Shown one piece after another: positions 46,502 through 55,002 of a DNA stretch of 64,000 bases. Every line of letters starts with the position of its first letter. Position 1 is the stretch's first letter. The DNA is taken from assembly GCF_002078015.1 (NCBI RefSeq), contig NZ_LWBP01000207.1:1-64000 (forward strand), read 5' to 3'. The DNA comes from Niastella populi. GTDB lineage: Bacteria > Bacteroidota > Bacteroidia > Chitinophagales > Chitinophagaceae. Under the pieces are notes generated by a model, which saw nothing but the letters and a program-made list of their open reading frames with translations, did not search any database and had not been told where the DNA came from. The position numbers were made by a program, and so were the translations under genes.

Positions 46502-47500
46502 ATGTCTGTAGAAAAAATTATATCTGACTGGAAAAAAAAGCTGTTTAAACCCGTTTACTGGCTTGAGGGCGAGGAGGACTATTTTATCGATAAAATTGTG
46601 CATTACGCCGAGCATAACATTTTAACGGAATCTGAGGCCGGGTTTAATTTGACGGTGTTTTATGGCAGAGATGCAGACTGGACGCAGGTAATAAATGCAT
46701 GCAAGCGTTATCCCATGTTCGCAGAACGCCAGGTAGTTTTACTAAAGGAAGCGCAACATATGCGTGATATCGACAAACTGGAATCGTATATTTCACAACC
46801 ACTGATCTCAACTATTTTTGTTGTATCGTATAAAGAAAAGAAAGTGGATGGCCGTACACAGCTTGCCAAACTGCTTAAAACAAAAGCCGAGCTGTTTACT
46901 ACCAAGAAAATGTACGATAACGCACTGCCTGAATGGACAAACGAACTCGTAAAAAGTAAAGGGTTTACCATTTCACAAAAAGCGGTGTTGCTGCTGGTTG
47001 ATCACATAGGCAACGACCTTAGCCGTATAGACAATGAAATCGATAAAATGCTGGTAAACCTTGGAACCCGTACCGGCATTACCGAAGATGATATTGAAAA
47101 GTATGTTGGGGTAAGCAAAGAGTATAATCCTTTTGAACTGCAATCGGCCATGGCGGCAAAAGACCTTCCCAAGGCCATGCGTATCATTCAGTATTTTGAA
47201 GCCAACCCAAAAGCTGCGCCCATACAATTGGTTTTACCTACACTTTATAACCTGTTTAGTAAAACGTACATGATCTTCGGACAAAGCGCCAAAGATGAAA
47301 AAACGGTGGCGGCGAATATCGGCGTCAATGCCTGGTTCGTTAAAGACTATATGCTGGTGGCGCGCAACTACGGCTATAACGGTGTTGAAAGAGCGTTGTT
47401 GTTGCTGCATCATTACAACCTGCGCAGTGTAGGGGTAAATGATACCGGTTCTTCCGATGCTTCGCTGTTGAAGGAGATGGTTGTTAAGATGGTTGTTTAA
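46502..47500 (+). CDS. holA: DNA polymerase III subunit delta
   Basis: The 332-residue protein has VYWLEGEEDYFIDKIV at the N-terminus, YPMFAERQVVLLKEAQ (about residues 75-90), a central SRIDNEIDKMLVNL and a C-terminal helical collar. These match HolA, the clamp-loader subunit that opens the beta clamp. An upstream TAATATTG near 46470 is a one-mismatch -7 box. It is monocistronic and converges on ribF. Confidence 0.92.
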   Translation: MSVEKIISDWKKKLFKPVYWLEGEEDYFIDKIVHYAEHNILTESEAGFNLTVFYGRDADWTQVINACKRYPMFAERQVVLLKEAQHMRDIDKLESYISQPLISTIFVVSYKEKKVDGRTQLAKLLKTKAELFTTKKMYDNALPEWTNELVKSKGFTISQKAVLLLVDHIGNDLSRIDNEIDKMLVNLGTRTGITEDDIEKYVGVSKEYNPFELQSAMAAKDLPKAMRIIQYFEANPKAAPIQLVLPTLYNLFSKTYMIFGQSAKDEKTVAANIGVNAWFVKDYMLVARNYGYNGVERALLLLHHYNLRSVGVNDTGSSDASLLKEMVVKMVV

Positions 47501-47580
47501 TGTGCTGATTAGCCAATGAGTTTATTTTGCGGATTGCCGATAAAACGCAAGTGCTTTAATTAAAACAAAGGCCTGTATTC

Positions 47581-47609
47581 AATTAGCACATTAGCTAATT
47601 AGCTAATTA
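47581..47609. repeat. word-repeat tract (ATTAGCACATTAGCTAATTA)
   Basis: AATTAGCACATTAGC is followed by TAATTAGC and TAATTA. The final unit AGCTAATTA contains the ribF stop (TTA, 47607-47609). Related words occur at 47503-47520 and in the spacers at 28098 and 58437. Confidence 0.85.
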
Positions 47610-48599
47610 ACCCAGCGCCCGCAACGTATCTTCCTTATCTTTCCCAAGTTGTTCAACAAGCGCTTCCAGTCCGTTGAACTTTACCTCGCTGCGTAAGTAT
47701 TTCTTTATGTAAACGCGAACGGTGGCGCCGTAAATGTCTTCGTTGAAATCGAAGATGTTCACTTCAATAACACGGTCGGTACCGCCAATGGTGGGCCTTA
47801 TACCGATGCTCATCATACCTTTCAGACGCGGGTAGTTGACGATGACCGGTGAATATATATCGGTGCGTTGTTTATTGATTTCCGCTTCGCCCCTGCGGCT
47901 TCTGATCTCCAGCTCAACAGCGTAAATGCCATTGCCGGGTATCAGCTTTTCTTCATTCTCAATACGCAGGTTGGCGGTAGGGTAGCCCAGTGTGCGGCCC
48001 AGTTTGTTGCCATCTATAACAGTGCCTTCAAAAAAGAAATCATAACCGAGCAGGGTATTGGCCACATCGGTATTACCATGTAAAACGGCTTCACGAATGC
48101 GTGTTGAGCTAACGGTGTTGTCGTTGATCACATGGGCCGGTATTTCCATCAGGTTAAAGCCCAGCCGGGCACTGTATACTTCCAGCAGTTTATAATCGCC
48201 TTTGCGGTTGCGGCCAAAACGGTGGTCGTACCCGATGATCACAGTATGGGGATGGAATTTCTGAACCAGGAATTGCTCAATATATGCTTCGGGACTTTGT
48301 TGTGAAAAGTCATCGGTAAAAGGCACTACTACCAGGTGGTCGATGCCATTCTTATGAAGCAGCTCAATTTTTTCGTCGATGGTATTGATAAGGTGGATAG
48401 CGGGCTGGCCCGTAACGATCACTTTACGCGGGTGGGGGTGAAACGTGATAATAACAGTTTCACCGTCAATACGCGCAGCCTCCCGTTTCAATTGCCCGAG
48501 AATGCTTTTGTGGCCGGTATGCACCCCGTCGAACGTGCCTATCGTAACTACTGCCTTTTTAAAGGCCGGAATGGTTTCAGTTGAAAAGTAAACTTTCAT
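47607..48599 (-). CDS. ribF: bifunctional riboflavin kinase / FAD synthetase
   Basis: The 330-residue protein has an N-terminal nucleotidyltransferase domain with GTFDGVHTGH (22-31), HPHPRKV and IIGYDHRFGRNRKGD. SSTRIREA follows, then a C-terminal riboflavin kinase domain (about 185-315) with GRTLGYPTANL and NYPRLKGMMSIGIRPT. It converts riboflavin to FMN and FAD, which SdhA and TrxB here need. No FMN riboswitch is visible in the 142-nt divergent spacer shared with purM. Confidence 0.96.
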   Translation of the reverse strand: MKVYFSTETIPAFKKAVVTIGTFDGVHTGHKSILGQLKREAARIDGETVIITFHPHPRKVIVTGQPAIHLINTIDEKIELLHKNGIDHLVVVPFTDDFSQQSPEAYIEQFLVQKFHPHTVIIGYDHRFGRNRKGDYKLLEVYSARLGFNLMEIPAHVINDNTVSSTRIREAVLHGNTDVANTLLGYDFFFEGTVIDGNKLGRTLGYPTANLRIENEEKLIPGNGIYAVELEIRSRRGEAEINKQRTDIYSPVIVNYPRLKGMMSIGIRPTIGGTDRVIEVNIFDFNEDIYGATVRVYIKKYLRSEVKFNGLEALVEQLGKDKEDTLRALG

Positions 48600-48616
48600 A
48601 AATGCGGTGCGAATAT

Positions 48617-48713
48617 ATTTAGAGATTTCGGGATTTCCTGATTTCGGGATTTATAGGGAAGTCCAAATTGGATCAAATCTCAAAATCGCGAAATCTCAAA
48701 ATCAGAAATTCCG
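48617..48713. repeat. dispersed copy of the GATTTCGGGATTT / AAATCTCAAAATC element
   Basis: Left-arm words GATTTCGGGATTT occur twice, then GGGAAGTCC, then right-arm words AAATCTCAAAATCGCGAAATC and AAATCTCAAAATC. The arms are complementary, with GATTTCGGGATTT against AAATCGCGAAATC pairing at 12 of 13 positions. The element matches the 90-nt duplication at 30141-30320 in word content and order and ends beside the purM promoter. Confidence 0.8.
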
Positions 48714-48716
48714 TCT

Positions 48717-48734
48717 TACCTTTGCCGCTTCAAA
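48717..48734 (+). promoter_or_regulatory. purM promoter -7 box and 18-nt module
   Basis: TACCTTTG fits the -7 consensus and is followed by CCGCTTCAAA. The 18 nt equal those before the ABC-F gene. The ATG is only 7 nt downstream, so the leader is very short. Confidence 0.65.
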
Positions 48735-48741
48735 TTATAAA

Positions 48742-49905
48742 ATGAGTTTATATTCCCAACGGGGTGTTTCTGCCCAGAAAGAAGAAGTTCACAAGGCTAC
48801 GGAAAAGCTTGATAAAGGCTTGTATGCCCACGCCTTCTGCAAAATATATCCCGATTATCTTACCGGCAACAATGACTGGGTGAATGTAATGCATGCCGAT
48901 GGCGCCGGTACCAAAAGCATACTGGCTTATTTGTACTGGAAAGAAACCGGCGACCTTTCCGTTTGGAAAGGAATTGCCCAGGATGCCGTGGTAATGAACC
49001 TCGACGACCTCCTGTGCGTGGGTATAACCGATAACCTGTTGTTCTCCTCAACCATCGACCGCAATAAGTTACTGGTAACCGGCGAAGTGCTGGAAACCGT
49101 GATCAACGGCACCCAGGAATTGTTCGATGAACTGAAAAAATTCAATGTAAATATCCATTACCTCGGCGGCGAAACAGCCGATGTTGGCGATGTGGTGCGC
49201 ACCATTGCAGTTAATGGCACCATGACGGCCCGCTGGCCAAAGAACAGGCTCATTACCAACGACAGGATCCAGGCCGGCGATGTGATCATTGGTTTCAGCA
49301 GTTTCGGCCAAACCGTTTATGAAACCGAATACAACAGCGGTATCGGCAGCAACGGTTTAACCAGCGCCCGCCACGATGTATTAAACAAGTTTTACGCTAC
49401 AGAATATAAAGAATCATATGAGAATAGCCTTGCCGGAAATGTAGTTTACATAGGGCCGCACCGCCTTACCGATACGGTGGGCAGTGAAAAACACCAGGTA
49501 GGCAAATTGTTGTTATCACCTACCCGTACTTATGCGCCGCTGTTGAATATTTTCTTTGAGAATTATTTCGAAGCCATTCATGGTTTAATTCATTGCAGCG
49601 GGGGCGGACAAACGAAATGTATGAAATACCTGCCCGGTAATTTCAGGGTGATCAAGGATAATCTGTTTGAGCCACCCATTATATTCCAGCTCATTCAACA
49701 GGCGTCTGGTTCAAACAACCGCGAAATGTACCAGGTGTTCAACATGGGGCATCGCCTCGAACTGTTCACCGATGCGGCTTCTGCCGGTTTCTTTATCGAA
49801 GCGGCTAAAAAACTCGGTATAGAAGCGCAGATCGTTGGCCGTGTTGAAGCAGGCGATAAAAAAGAACTGATCCTGAAAGTAGGGAACGAAGAGATCGTTT
49901 ATTGA
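48742..49905 (+). CDS. purM: phosphoribosylformylglycinamidine cyclo-ligase (AIR synthase)
   Basis: The ATG at 48742 follows the promoter and gives 387 residues; earlier in-frame starts lie in repeat sequence. Motifs MHADGAGTKS, AQDAVVMNLDDLLCVG and YLGGETADVGD and the C-terminal IHCSGGGQTK are those of PurM, although this is the longer Bacteroidota form rather than the about 345-residue enzyme. It closes the imidazole ring in purine synthesis with ATP. It is monocistronic. Confidence 0.9.
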   Translation: MSLYSQRGVSAQKEEVHKATEKLDKGLYAHAFCKIYPDYLTGNNDWVNVMHADGAGTKSILAYLYWKETGDLSVWKGIAQDAVVMNLDDLLCVGITDNLLFSSTIDRNKLLVTGEVLETVINGTQELFDELKKFNVNIHYLGGETADVGDVVRTIAVNGTMTARWPKNRLITNDRIQAGDVIIGFSSFGQTVYETEYNSGIGSNGLTSARHDVLNKFYATEYKESYENSLAGNVVYIGPHRLTDTVGSEKHQVGKLLLSPTRTYAPLLNIFFENYFEAIHGLIHCSGGGQTKCMKYLPGNFRVIKDNLFEPPIIFQLIQQASGSNNREMYQVFNMGHRLELFTDAASAGFFIEAAKKLGIEAQIVGRVEAGDKKELILKVGNEEIVY

Positions 49906-49930
49906 TAATAGCTTAAAGTCAAGGCAACGG

Positions 49931-50073
49931 GAATACAGAATACAGCTGTAAGCTGCAAGCTATAAGCTGAAAGCGAATACAGAATGCAGCTGCAAGCTGT
50001 AAGCTGCAAGCTGCAAGCGAATACAGAATACAGAATACAGAATACAGCTGCAAGCTGTAAGTTTTAAGCGAAT
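49931..50073. repeat. second tract of the AAGCTGCAAGC / GAATACAG family
   Basis: GAATACAGAATACAGC, TGTAAGCTGCAAGC, TATAAGCTGAAAGC and AAGCTGCAAGCTGCAAGC repeat irregularly, without the strict 44-nt period seen at 44962-45119. An AAACCATAAACC-type tract follows at 50121-50153. It lies between the convergent purM and DeoR-type genes. Confidence 0.9.
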
Positions 50074-50191
50074 GCAGCCTGGGAGAAAAGCCAGCAATTA
50101 TTTATTATTCCCGAATAAAAGAACAATAAACAACAAACCATAAACCATAAACCTCCATAGCGAGGCTTGAAAATACTCTTGAGCCTGAAAA

Positions 50192-50941
50192 CTAAATAAC
50201 TTCAATCCCCGCATCGCGGTACGGTTTCAATACCGGGTCATCGGGTTGCAGTTCGGTAATAAGCATATGTATTTTGCTGATATCGCAGATATGTATCGGT
50301 TGCAGGCTGTTGATCTTTTCGGCAATGCTGAGGCAAACTACTTTTTGCGACGATTCAACCATGGCCTTTTTCAGCTGCACCACATCCCAGTCGCTATCGG
50401 TAATACCGTCTTTCAGGCTGATGGCGTTCACACCCAGAAAGCACAGATCGGCCCTGATCCTTTTGATTTGAGTAATGGCTTCACCGCCGGTGGTTATCTT
50501 CGAATTTTTCGACACCTTATCGCCTATGGCAATAACATCAACCGATGGGTGCTGCATATATTCGAGAATGGCGGGTATGCTGCCCGAAACGAAGGTGGCT
50601 TTCAGCCGCGGTGGCAATGCCCGCGCCATTTCTATAATGGTGGTGCCGCCCGTAGTAAGCACAAACATGCCATCATGGATAAGCGATGCGGCCTTGCGGG
50701 CTATTGTCTTTTTATGATCGTGTGAATATACATGTGTACCTGTATAATGAACATGGCTGAACGAATGTGATAAAGCGCCGCCATGTACTTTTATGACCTT
50801 CCCCTCATCGGCCAGTTCCTGCAGATCGCGCCGGATGGTATCTTCCGACACATTCATGTCCCTGCTGAGGTTTGATGACATCACTTTATTGTGCAGGTTC
50901 ACCTGGTGCAAAATATAGGCTTGTCGCTCTTTTTTTAACAT
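50192..50941 (-). CDS. DeoR/GlpR-family transcriptional regulator
   Basis: The 249-residue protein has an N-terminal DeoR helix-turn-helix (about residues 1-57) with VMSSNLSRDMNVSEDTIRRDLQEL and then VHGGALS. The C-terminal sugar-phosphate-sensing domain (about 75-230) has LTTGGTTIIEMARALP, GGEAITQIKRIRADLCFLGVN and a DWDVVQLKKAM segment. Such regulators respond to phosphorylated sugars. No sugar operon is adjacent, so the target is unknown. Confidence 0.92.
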   Translation of the reverse strand: MLKKERQAYILHQVNLHNKVMSSNLSRDMNVSEDTIRRDLQELADEGKVIKVHGGALSHSFSHVHYTGTHVYSHDHKKTIARKAASLIHDGMFVLTTGGTTIIEMARALPPRLKATFVSGSIPAILEYMQHPSVDVIAIGDKVSKNSKITTGGEAITQIKRIRADLCFLGVNAISLKDGITDSDWDVVQLKKAMVESSQKVVCLSIAEKINSLQPIHICDISKIHMLITELQPDDPVLKPYRDAGIEVI

Positions 50942-51143
50942 GTTGATTGAAGGGTATAATTACTGGTTGCCGGATTTTGCCGGTTTTTATTTGAGCGGGA
51001 AAGCTATAGAAAATCCTGTATAATTTTTGTAAAAATTATTCCAAAGCTTTCAAGAATGGCGGGCTGCACGGGGTTCTTATCAAAAAAGAGGGCCATAACA
51101 CAATTGGTAATGGCCCCAAAAACTTATGTGTCAAAATCCTTAT

Positions 51144-53219
51144 TTAAGTGGTGACCGTTGACCTTGCATCAACCTTGAACGTAACCTGAATAAAGTATTG
51201 TGTCGAGCCTGGTGTATGGCCCGATAAACTGGCCTGTTTTGCCGACGTTCTTTTAACCTCTTCCTGCAGCGTTTTTATGGCTTCTTCTTTCGAAAGTTTT
51301 GCAGTTGTTGTGGCTGCTCCGGCGCCATAGCCAACGACAACAATTGGTATAATTTCTTTTGCGGCAGTTGGGGCCTGGTCATACAATTGAAAGTTACTGA
51401 TGGTGCCATTGGCGTCAACTGAAATGGAAAAGGTTACCACCCCTTCGCCATTGTTGCTTAGTACCGTTTGAGGGTAGCGCAGGTTACGGCAGTAATGTAA
51501 CGACAGCTTTTTAATTACAGGATCTGCAGGGTCAATGGCAGGTATTTGTAACGTTGGTTGGGGAGCTTCCTGGTAAAATGAAGCTGGCTGTTGATAGGTC
51601 ACCTGTTTGTTACTGCTTCCTGCTGTTGCCCTTTCCGGCGCTTTCATCATATTGGCTTCAAAAACAGGATCGGTAGCGGTAGAGTGCACAACAGCCACCG
51701 GTTTGTTCTTTGCGTTCACAATACCTTCCAGGATCTTTTTGGCAATGGTTTCCTGGTTACTGCTGCCGGATATAAAAGCCAGGTCTTTTTCATTATCGAT
51801 ATAACCGCATTCTATCAGAACGGCGGGGCAGGGTGTTTGCTCCAGCACCCAGATGTTCGTGGTCCGTTGCTTTAAGGTCTTCTCGGTTTTGTAAAGCGTG
51901 CTCAGTTCCTGTGTAAGCGCGGCGCCCAGGTGTTTTGATCTGTTAGTGCGTTCATTGTCCTTGTTCGATACCCATACTTCAAACCCACTGTAAGGACCTT
52001 TGTTGTCGCTATGCGATATATGTATAGAGATATACATATCGGGGTTTACCTTTTGGGCAAGTTCGGTACGGGCCCGCAGGCCATTATTGATATCGGTTCC
52101 GCCGCCCGGCAAATTATCATCGGTACGGGTCATAACCACGTTCACATTGTACTGCGGGGCCAGTTGCTGTATCTTCTGGCTTATTTGTAATGTGAGGTCT
52201 TTCTCTTTTACGTTTCCGTTTGTGCTGTACGCGCCGGCATCTTTACCGCCATGGCCCGCGTCGATGATAACTGTAACAGGCGCTTTTTCGGGCCCGTTGT
52301 AATAAATGGTTCTGCCACCATTGGCCGATCGTTGGGCATACAGGGCAACGGTGCAGAAAAGGAGCGCCAGCAGCGGCAGGGCCATCAGGCGGCTGCCATA
52401 GCTGTACCGGGAAGATTGCTTGTGTGTGATCATGGCAATACGTCTTTTGATATGGTTTTGAAAAAAATGGTTGGTTATAGGTATATGATTGGCTTTGAGT
52501 GTTTGCATAACAAGCAGTTCGGCATACGCATAGCGGTCGTTATCTGAGATGGCGTATTGATCGGCCAGGAATTCGTGAATGGCCTTCAATTCCCTTTTAA
52601 GGATATGGAAGAAGGGGTTGAACCAGAAAAAGGCCGTCACGATCTCGGTTAAAATAATATCGGTTGAATGTTTTTGCTGTACATGGAACAGTTCGTGGCG
52701 GAAGATCTGCTGACCGTCATGACTGTTGAATGGGAGCTCGTGGTTCCAGAATATGGAGCGGAAAAACGAGAAAGGCGTTCCCGGCTCGCGGGTGGTAAAG
52801 AATTTCAGCCCGCTCACGCGCTCAAAGGGGTATTGTTTTGAAATTCTCCTTATATATATTAATGACCTTACCAGCATCCAAAGCAGCGCAACGATACCCA
52901 GGGCATATAAAATGTACAGGGCATTTTCGATGGTAAACAGGGAGGCCACCCTGCCGGGGCCCGAACCCATTCCCTCTTCTTCGCCATAATTTACGGTGAG
53001 CACCTCAATGGTTTCATATACCGCCTGGTTTACAGCGTTTTGCGGTTTATACAGGACCGGAATTCTCAAAAAAGGCAACACTACCGAAACCAGCATGGTT
53101 GCCTGCAGGTAGAACCGGTTGTAACGATGGAACCTTTTATTTCTCAAAAAAAGCCAGTAGTAGCCCAGCAGAATGCCGGAGCACAGCGTAACTTTTCCCA
53201 GGTACAGCAATAAGGTCAT
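51144..53219 (-). CDS. BlaR1-like M56 metalloprotease fused to N-acetylmuramoyl-L-alanine amidase and TonB-like domain
   Basis: The 691-residue protein has membrane helices near residues 3-23, 40-55, 98-118 and 277-296. The M56 protease motif HELFH (175-179) and third-ligand segment HEFLAD (Glu216) are intact. Where BlaR1 carries a penicillin-binding sensor, this protein has an Amidase_3 domain (about 313-500) with all expected residues: DAGHGG (His323), KEKD (Glu339), SIH (His400) and LIECG (Glu470). A TonB C-terminal-like domain (about 565-625) with LRYPQTVLSNNGEGVV follows, then VVVGYG, resembling the SusC plug signature. The amidase would face the periplasm. The gene overlaps the BlaI-type repressor gene by 4 nt. 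It probably senses and also cleaves peptidoglycan, but the signal is unproven. Confidence 0.88.
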   Translation of the reverse strand: MTLLLYLGKVTLCSGILLGYYWLFLRNKRFHRYNRFYLQATMLVSVVLPFLRIPVLYKPQNAVNQAVYETIEVLTVNYGEEEGMGSGPGRVASLFTIENALYILYALGIVALLWMLVRSLIYIRRISKQYPFERVSGLKFFTTREPGTPFSFFRSIFWNHELPFNSHDGQQIFRHELFHVQQKHSTDIILTEIVTAFFWFNPFFHILKRELKAIHEFLADQYAISDNDRYAYAELLVMQTLKANHIPITNHFFQNHIKRRIAMITHKQSSRYSYGSRLMALPLLALLFCTVALYAQRSANGGRTIYYNGPEKAPVTVIIDAGHGGKDAGAYSTNGNVKEKDLTLQISQKIQQLAPQYNVNVVMTRTDDNLPGGGTDINNGLRARTELAQKVNPDMYISIHISHSDNKGPYSGFEVWVSNKDNERTNRSKHLGAALTQELSTLYKTEKTLKQRTTNIWVLEQTPCPAVLIECGYIDNEKDLAFISGSSNQETIAKKILEGIVNAKNKPVAVVHSTATDPVFEANMMKAPERATAGSSNKQVTYQQPASFYQEAPQPTLQIPAIDPADPVIKKLSLHYCRNLRYPQTVLSNNGEGVVTFSISVDANGTISNFQLYDQAPTAAKEIIPIVVVGYGAGAATTTAKLSKEEAIKTLQEEVKRTSAKQASLSGHTPGSTQYFIQVTFKVDARSTVTT

Positions 53220-53587
53220 TGGTTATTGTTTTTGGCGTTTTTGATTTGTTCAAGTAAAGCCTCCAGGTCTTCCTTGCTGAGTTTGTTCTCGTTCACAAAA
53301 TGGGATAACAGCTTGGCCGGCGAGTTTTCGAAATATCCTTTTACCAGCTGGTTGATGCTTTTTTTACCGTACTCGGCCTTGCTTACCGCCGGTTTGTACA
53401 GGTTGTTGCGGCCCATTACTTCAAAACTTACAAATCCTTTGTCTATCAGGATCTTTAGAATAGTGGCCACCGTGTTCGAGTGGGGTTTGGGCTCAGGCAT
53501 TTTGTCGAGGATGTCTTTCAGAAAACCTTGTTTTAACAGCCACAGGATCTGCATTACCTGTTCTTCAGCTTTTGTAAGGGACTTCAT
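53216..53587 (-). CDS. BlaI/MecI-family transcriptional repressor
   Basis: The 123-residue protein has the penicillinase-repressor winged helix (about residues 4-70): LTKAEEQVMQILW, then HSNTVATILKILIDKGFV and GRNNLYKPAVSK. A C-terminal dimerisation segment follows. In the known systems the BlaR1 protease leads to BlaI cleavage and derepression. Here the repressor is translationally coupled to the fused M56-amidase gene, and two 16-bp palindromes lie directly upstream, so autorepression is expected. Confidence 0.93.
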   Translation of the reverse strand: MKSLTKAEEQVMQILWLLKQGFLKDILDKMPEPKPHSNTVATILKILIDKGFVSFEVMGRNNLYKPAVSKAEYGKKSINQLVKGYFENSPAKLLSHFVNENKLSKEDLEALLEQIKNAKNNNQ

Positions 53588-53590
53588 TAT

Positions 53591-53606
53591 AACTAATGAT
53601 TTAGTT
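53591..53606. promoter_or_regulatory. operator-like palindrome 1 (BlaI-type)
   Basis: AACTAATGATTTAGTT is an imperfect 16-bp palindrome beginning 3 nt upstream of the repressor start codon. Its outer arms AACTAA/TTAGTT match those of the second palindrome. Confidence 0.75.
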
Positions 53607-53622
53607 GTGTGATCAAATGTAT

Positions 53623-53638
53623 AACTAAATATTTAGTT
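53623..53638. promoter_or_regulatory. operator-like palindrome 2 (BlaI-type)
   Basis: AACTAAATATTTAGTT is a perfect 16-bp palindrome. Its centre is 32 bp, about three helical turns, from that of palindrome 1, consistent with a repressor dimer pair bracketing the promoter. Confidence 0.8.
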
Positions 53639-54017
53639 TATTGATTGCCGGCTTGATTTTTTTCAACATTTTTTTGAAGATGGTTACGCCGTGCCCTGAA
53701 AACGTACTAATAATGGGTGATAACCAGTGCAGACGGGCGATTTGGGGAATTGTGATAATAGTAAATATGTATGTGTTGGCAGCTATTAATAAATTATTGT
53801 CTTTTATGGCTTCGATTTTATCCACAAAAGCTATGAGGTTTCGAGATTGAGTGTTACTTTTGCAGACAGTACCGGATGGATTAACACGTTATTAGCACCT
53901 GACTTGCAACCTCCCCCGAACATAGTCAGTCTTGCAGATGTTAGTATAGTACCCTTAAAAAATAAACAGAAAGGCGATTTTATTATCGACGATTAAAGTC
54001 ATTTTTATAAAGTAGAT
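53639..54017. other. 379-nt divergent spacer before rpoD
   Basis: This contains an exact DnaA-box consensus TTATCCACA at 53818-53826 and a -7 box at 53855-53862. The rpoD leader would be about 150 nt. No coding frame is convincing. Confidence 0.45.
53855..53862 (+). promoter_or_regulatory. candidate rpoD promoter -7 element
   Basis: TACTTTTG matches TAnnTTTG. No clear TTTG lies 19-21 nt upstream; the DnaA-box-like TTATCCACA ends 28 nt before it. Confidence 0.45.
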
Positions 54018-54875
54018 ATGAGACAGCTCAAAATTGCAACGCAGATTACGAATCGAGATTCGCAGGCAGTAGAAAAGTATCTTCAGGAAATTTCAAAAAT
54101 TCCGATGATCACTCCCGAAGAGGAGACAGTACTGGCCCAGCGGATCAAGATGGGTGATCAAAAGGCATTGGATAAATTAGTGCAGGCCAACTTGCGTTTC
54201 GTGGTATCTGTGGCTAAGCAGTACCAGCACCAGGGTCTTTCTCTTAGCGATCTGATCAACGAGGGCAACCTCGGTTTGATAAAAGCAGCCCAGCGTTTCG
54301 ATGAAACCAAGGGTTTTAAATTCATCTCATACGCCGTATGGTGGATCCGCCAGTCTATTTTACAGGCGTTGGCAGAGCAGGGCAGATTAGTCCGCCTGCC
54401 TCAAAACAAAATTGGCACCTATAACAAGGCTAACAAAGCGTACATGGCTTTTGAACAGGAACATGAGCGTGAGCCAAGTACTGAAGAGCTGGCCGAGTTA
54501 CTTGAAATGAGCGAAACCGAGATCAATAACATTTTCCAAAGCAATACCCGTCACACGTCGCTCGATGCTCCGGTTCACGAAGCAGAAGACGTGGCCATGG
54601 GCGACCTGCTGGAAGGTGGCGATGATACGGATGACGATGTAATGAAAGATTCATTACGTAACGAGATCCGCCGCGTATTGAAATCGCTGAGCCCACGCGA
54701 AGCTGAAATTGTAAATGCTTATTTCGGTCTTGATGGTGAAAATGGAGTAACCATTGAGCAAATTGGTCAGAAGTACGATCTTACCAAAGAGCGTATCCGC
54801 CAGATCAAGGAAAGAGCGATCAAACGTTTACAGAAAGCGCGCTACAGCAATGCATTAAAAGCTTACTTAGGTTAG
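54018..54875 (+). CDS. rpoD: primary RNA polymerase sigma factor
   Basis: The 285-residue protein lacks region 1.1 and the long non-conserved region, as usual for the Bacteroidota primary sigma. Region 1.2 (SQAVEKYLQEISKIPMI), region 2 with GLIKAAQRFDETKGFKF and SYAVWWIRQSI, region 3 (RLPQNKIGTYNKANKA), and region 4.2 with TKERIRQIKERAIKRL are all present. It recognises the TTTG/TAnnTTTG promoters seen throughout the window. It is monocistronic, with its own terminator. Confidence 0.95.
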   Translation: MRQLKIATQITNRDSQAVEKYLQEISKIPMITPEEETVLAQRIKMGDQKALDKLVQANLRFVVSVAKQYQHQGLSLSDLINEGNLGLIKAAQRFDETKGFKFISYAVWWIRQSILQALAEQGRLVRLPQNKIGTYNKANKAYMAFEQEHEREPSTEELAELLEMSETEINNIFQSNTRHTSLDAPVHEAEDVAMGDLLEGGDDTDDDVMKDSLRNEIRRVLKSLSPREAEIVNAYFGLDGENGVTIEQIGQKYDLTKERIRQIKERAIKRLQKARYSNALKAYLG

Positions 54876-54896
54876 TGTAAGTACTATAAAGAAACG

Positions 54897-54929
54897 AACC
54901 CCGGCTGGCACCACCTTCCGGGGTTTTTT
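54897..54929 (+). terminator. Rho-independent terminator of rpoD
   Basis: AACCCCGG / CCGGGGTT form an 8-bp stem with a 13-nt loop, followed by TTTT. Confidence 0.92.
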
Positions 54930-55002
54930 GTTGCCCTTTGCGTTTTGTTTATGCGAACATTCACTCATCTGGTTCGTTATTTGAATGCTATCGGGTGTGA
55001 AA

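Noticed and set aside
48607-48741. N-terminal extension of PurM by 45 residues
   Set aside because: The extension translates the GATTTCGGG element and the promoter; the ATG at 48742 follows the -7 box at the expected distance.
47501-48741. Search for an FMN riboswitch near ribF
   Set aside because: No conserved RFN-type core words are present in the divergent ribF-purM spacer, and the gene is the kinase/synthetase rather than a riboflavin uptake or synthesis operon.
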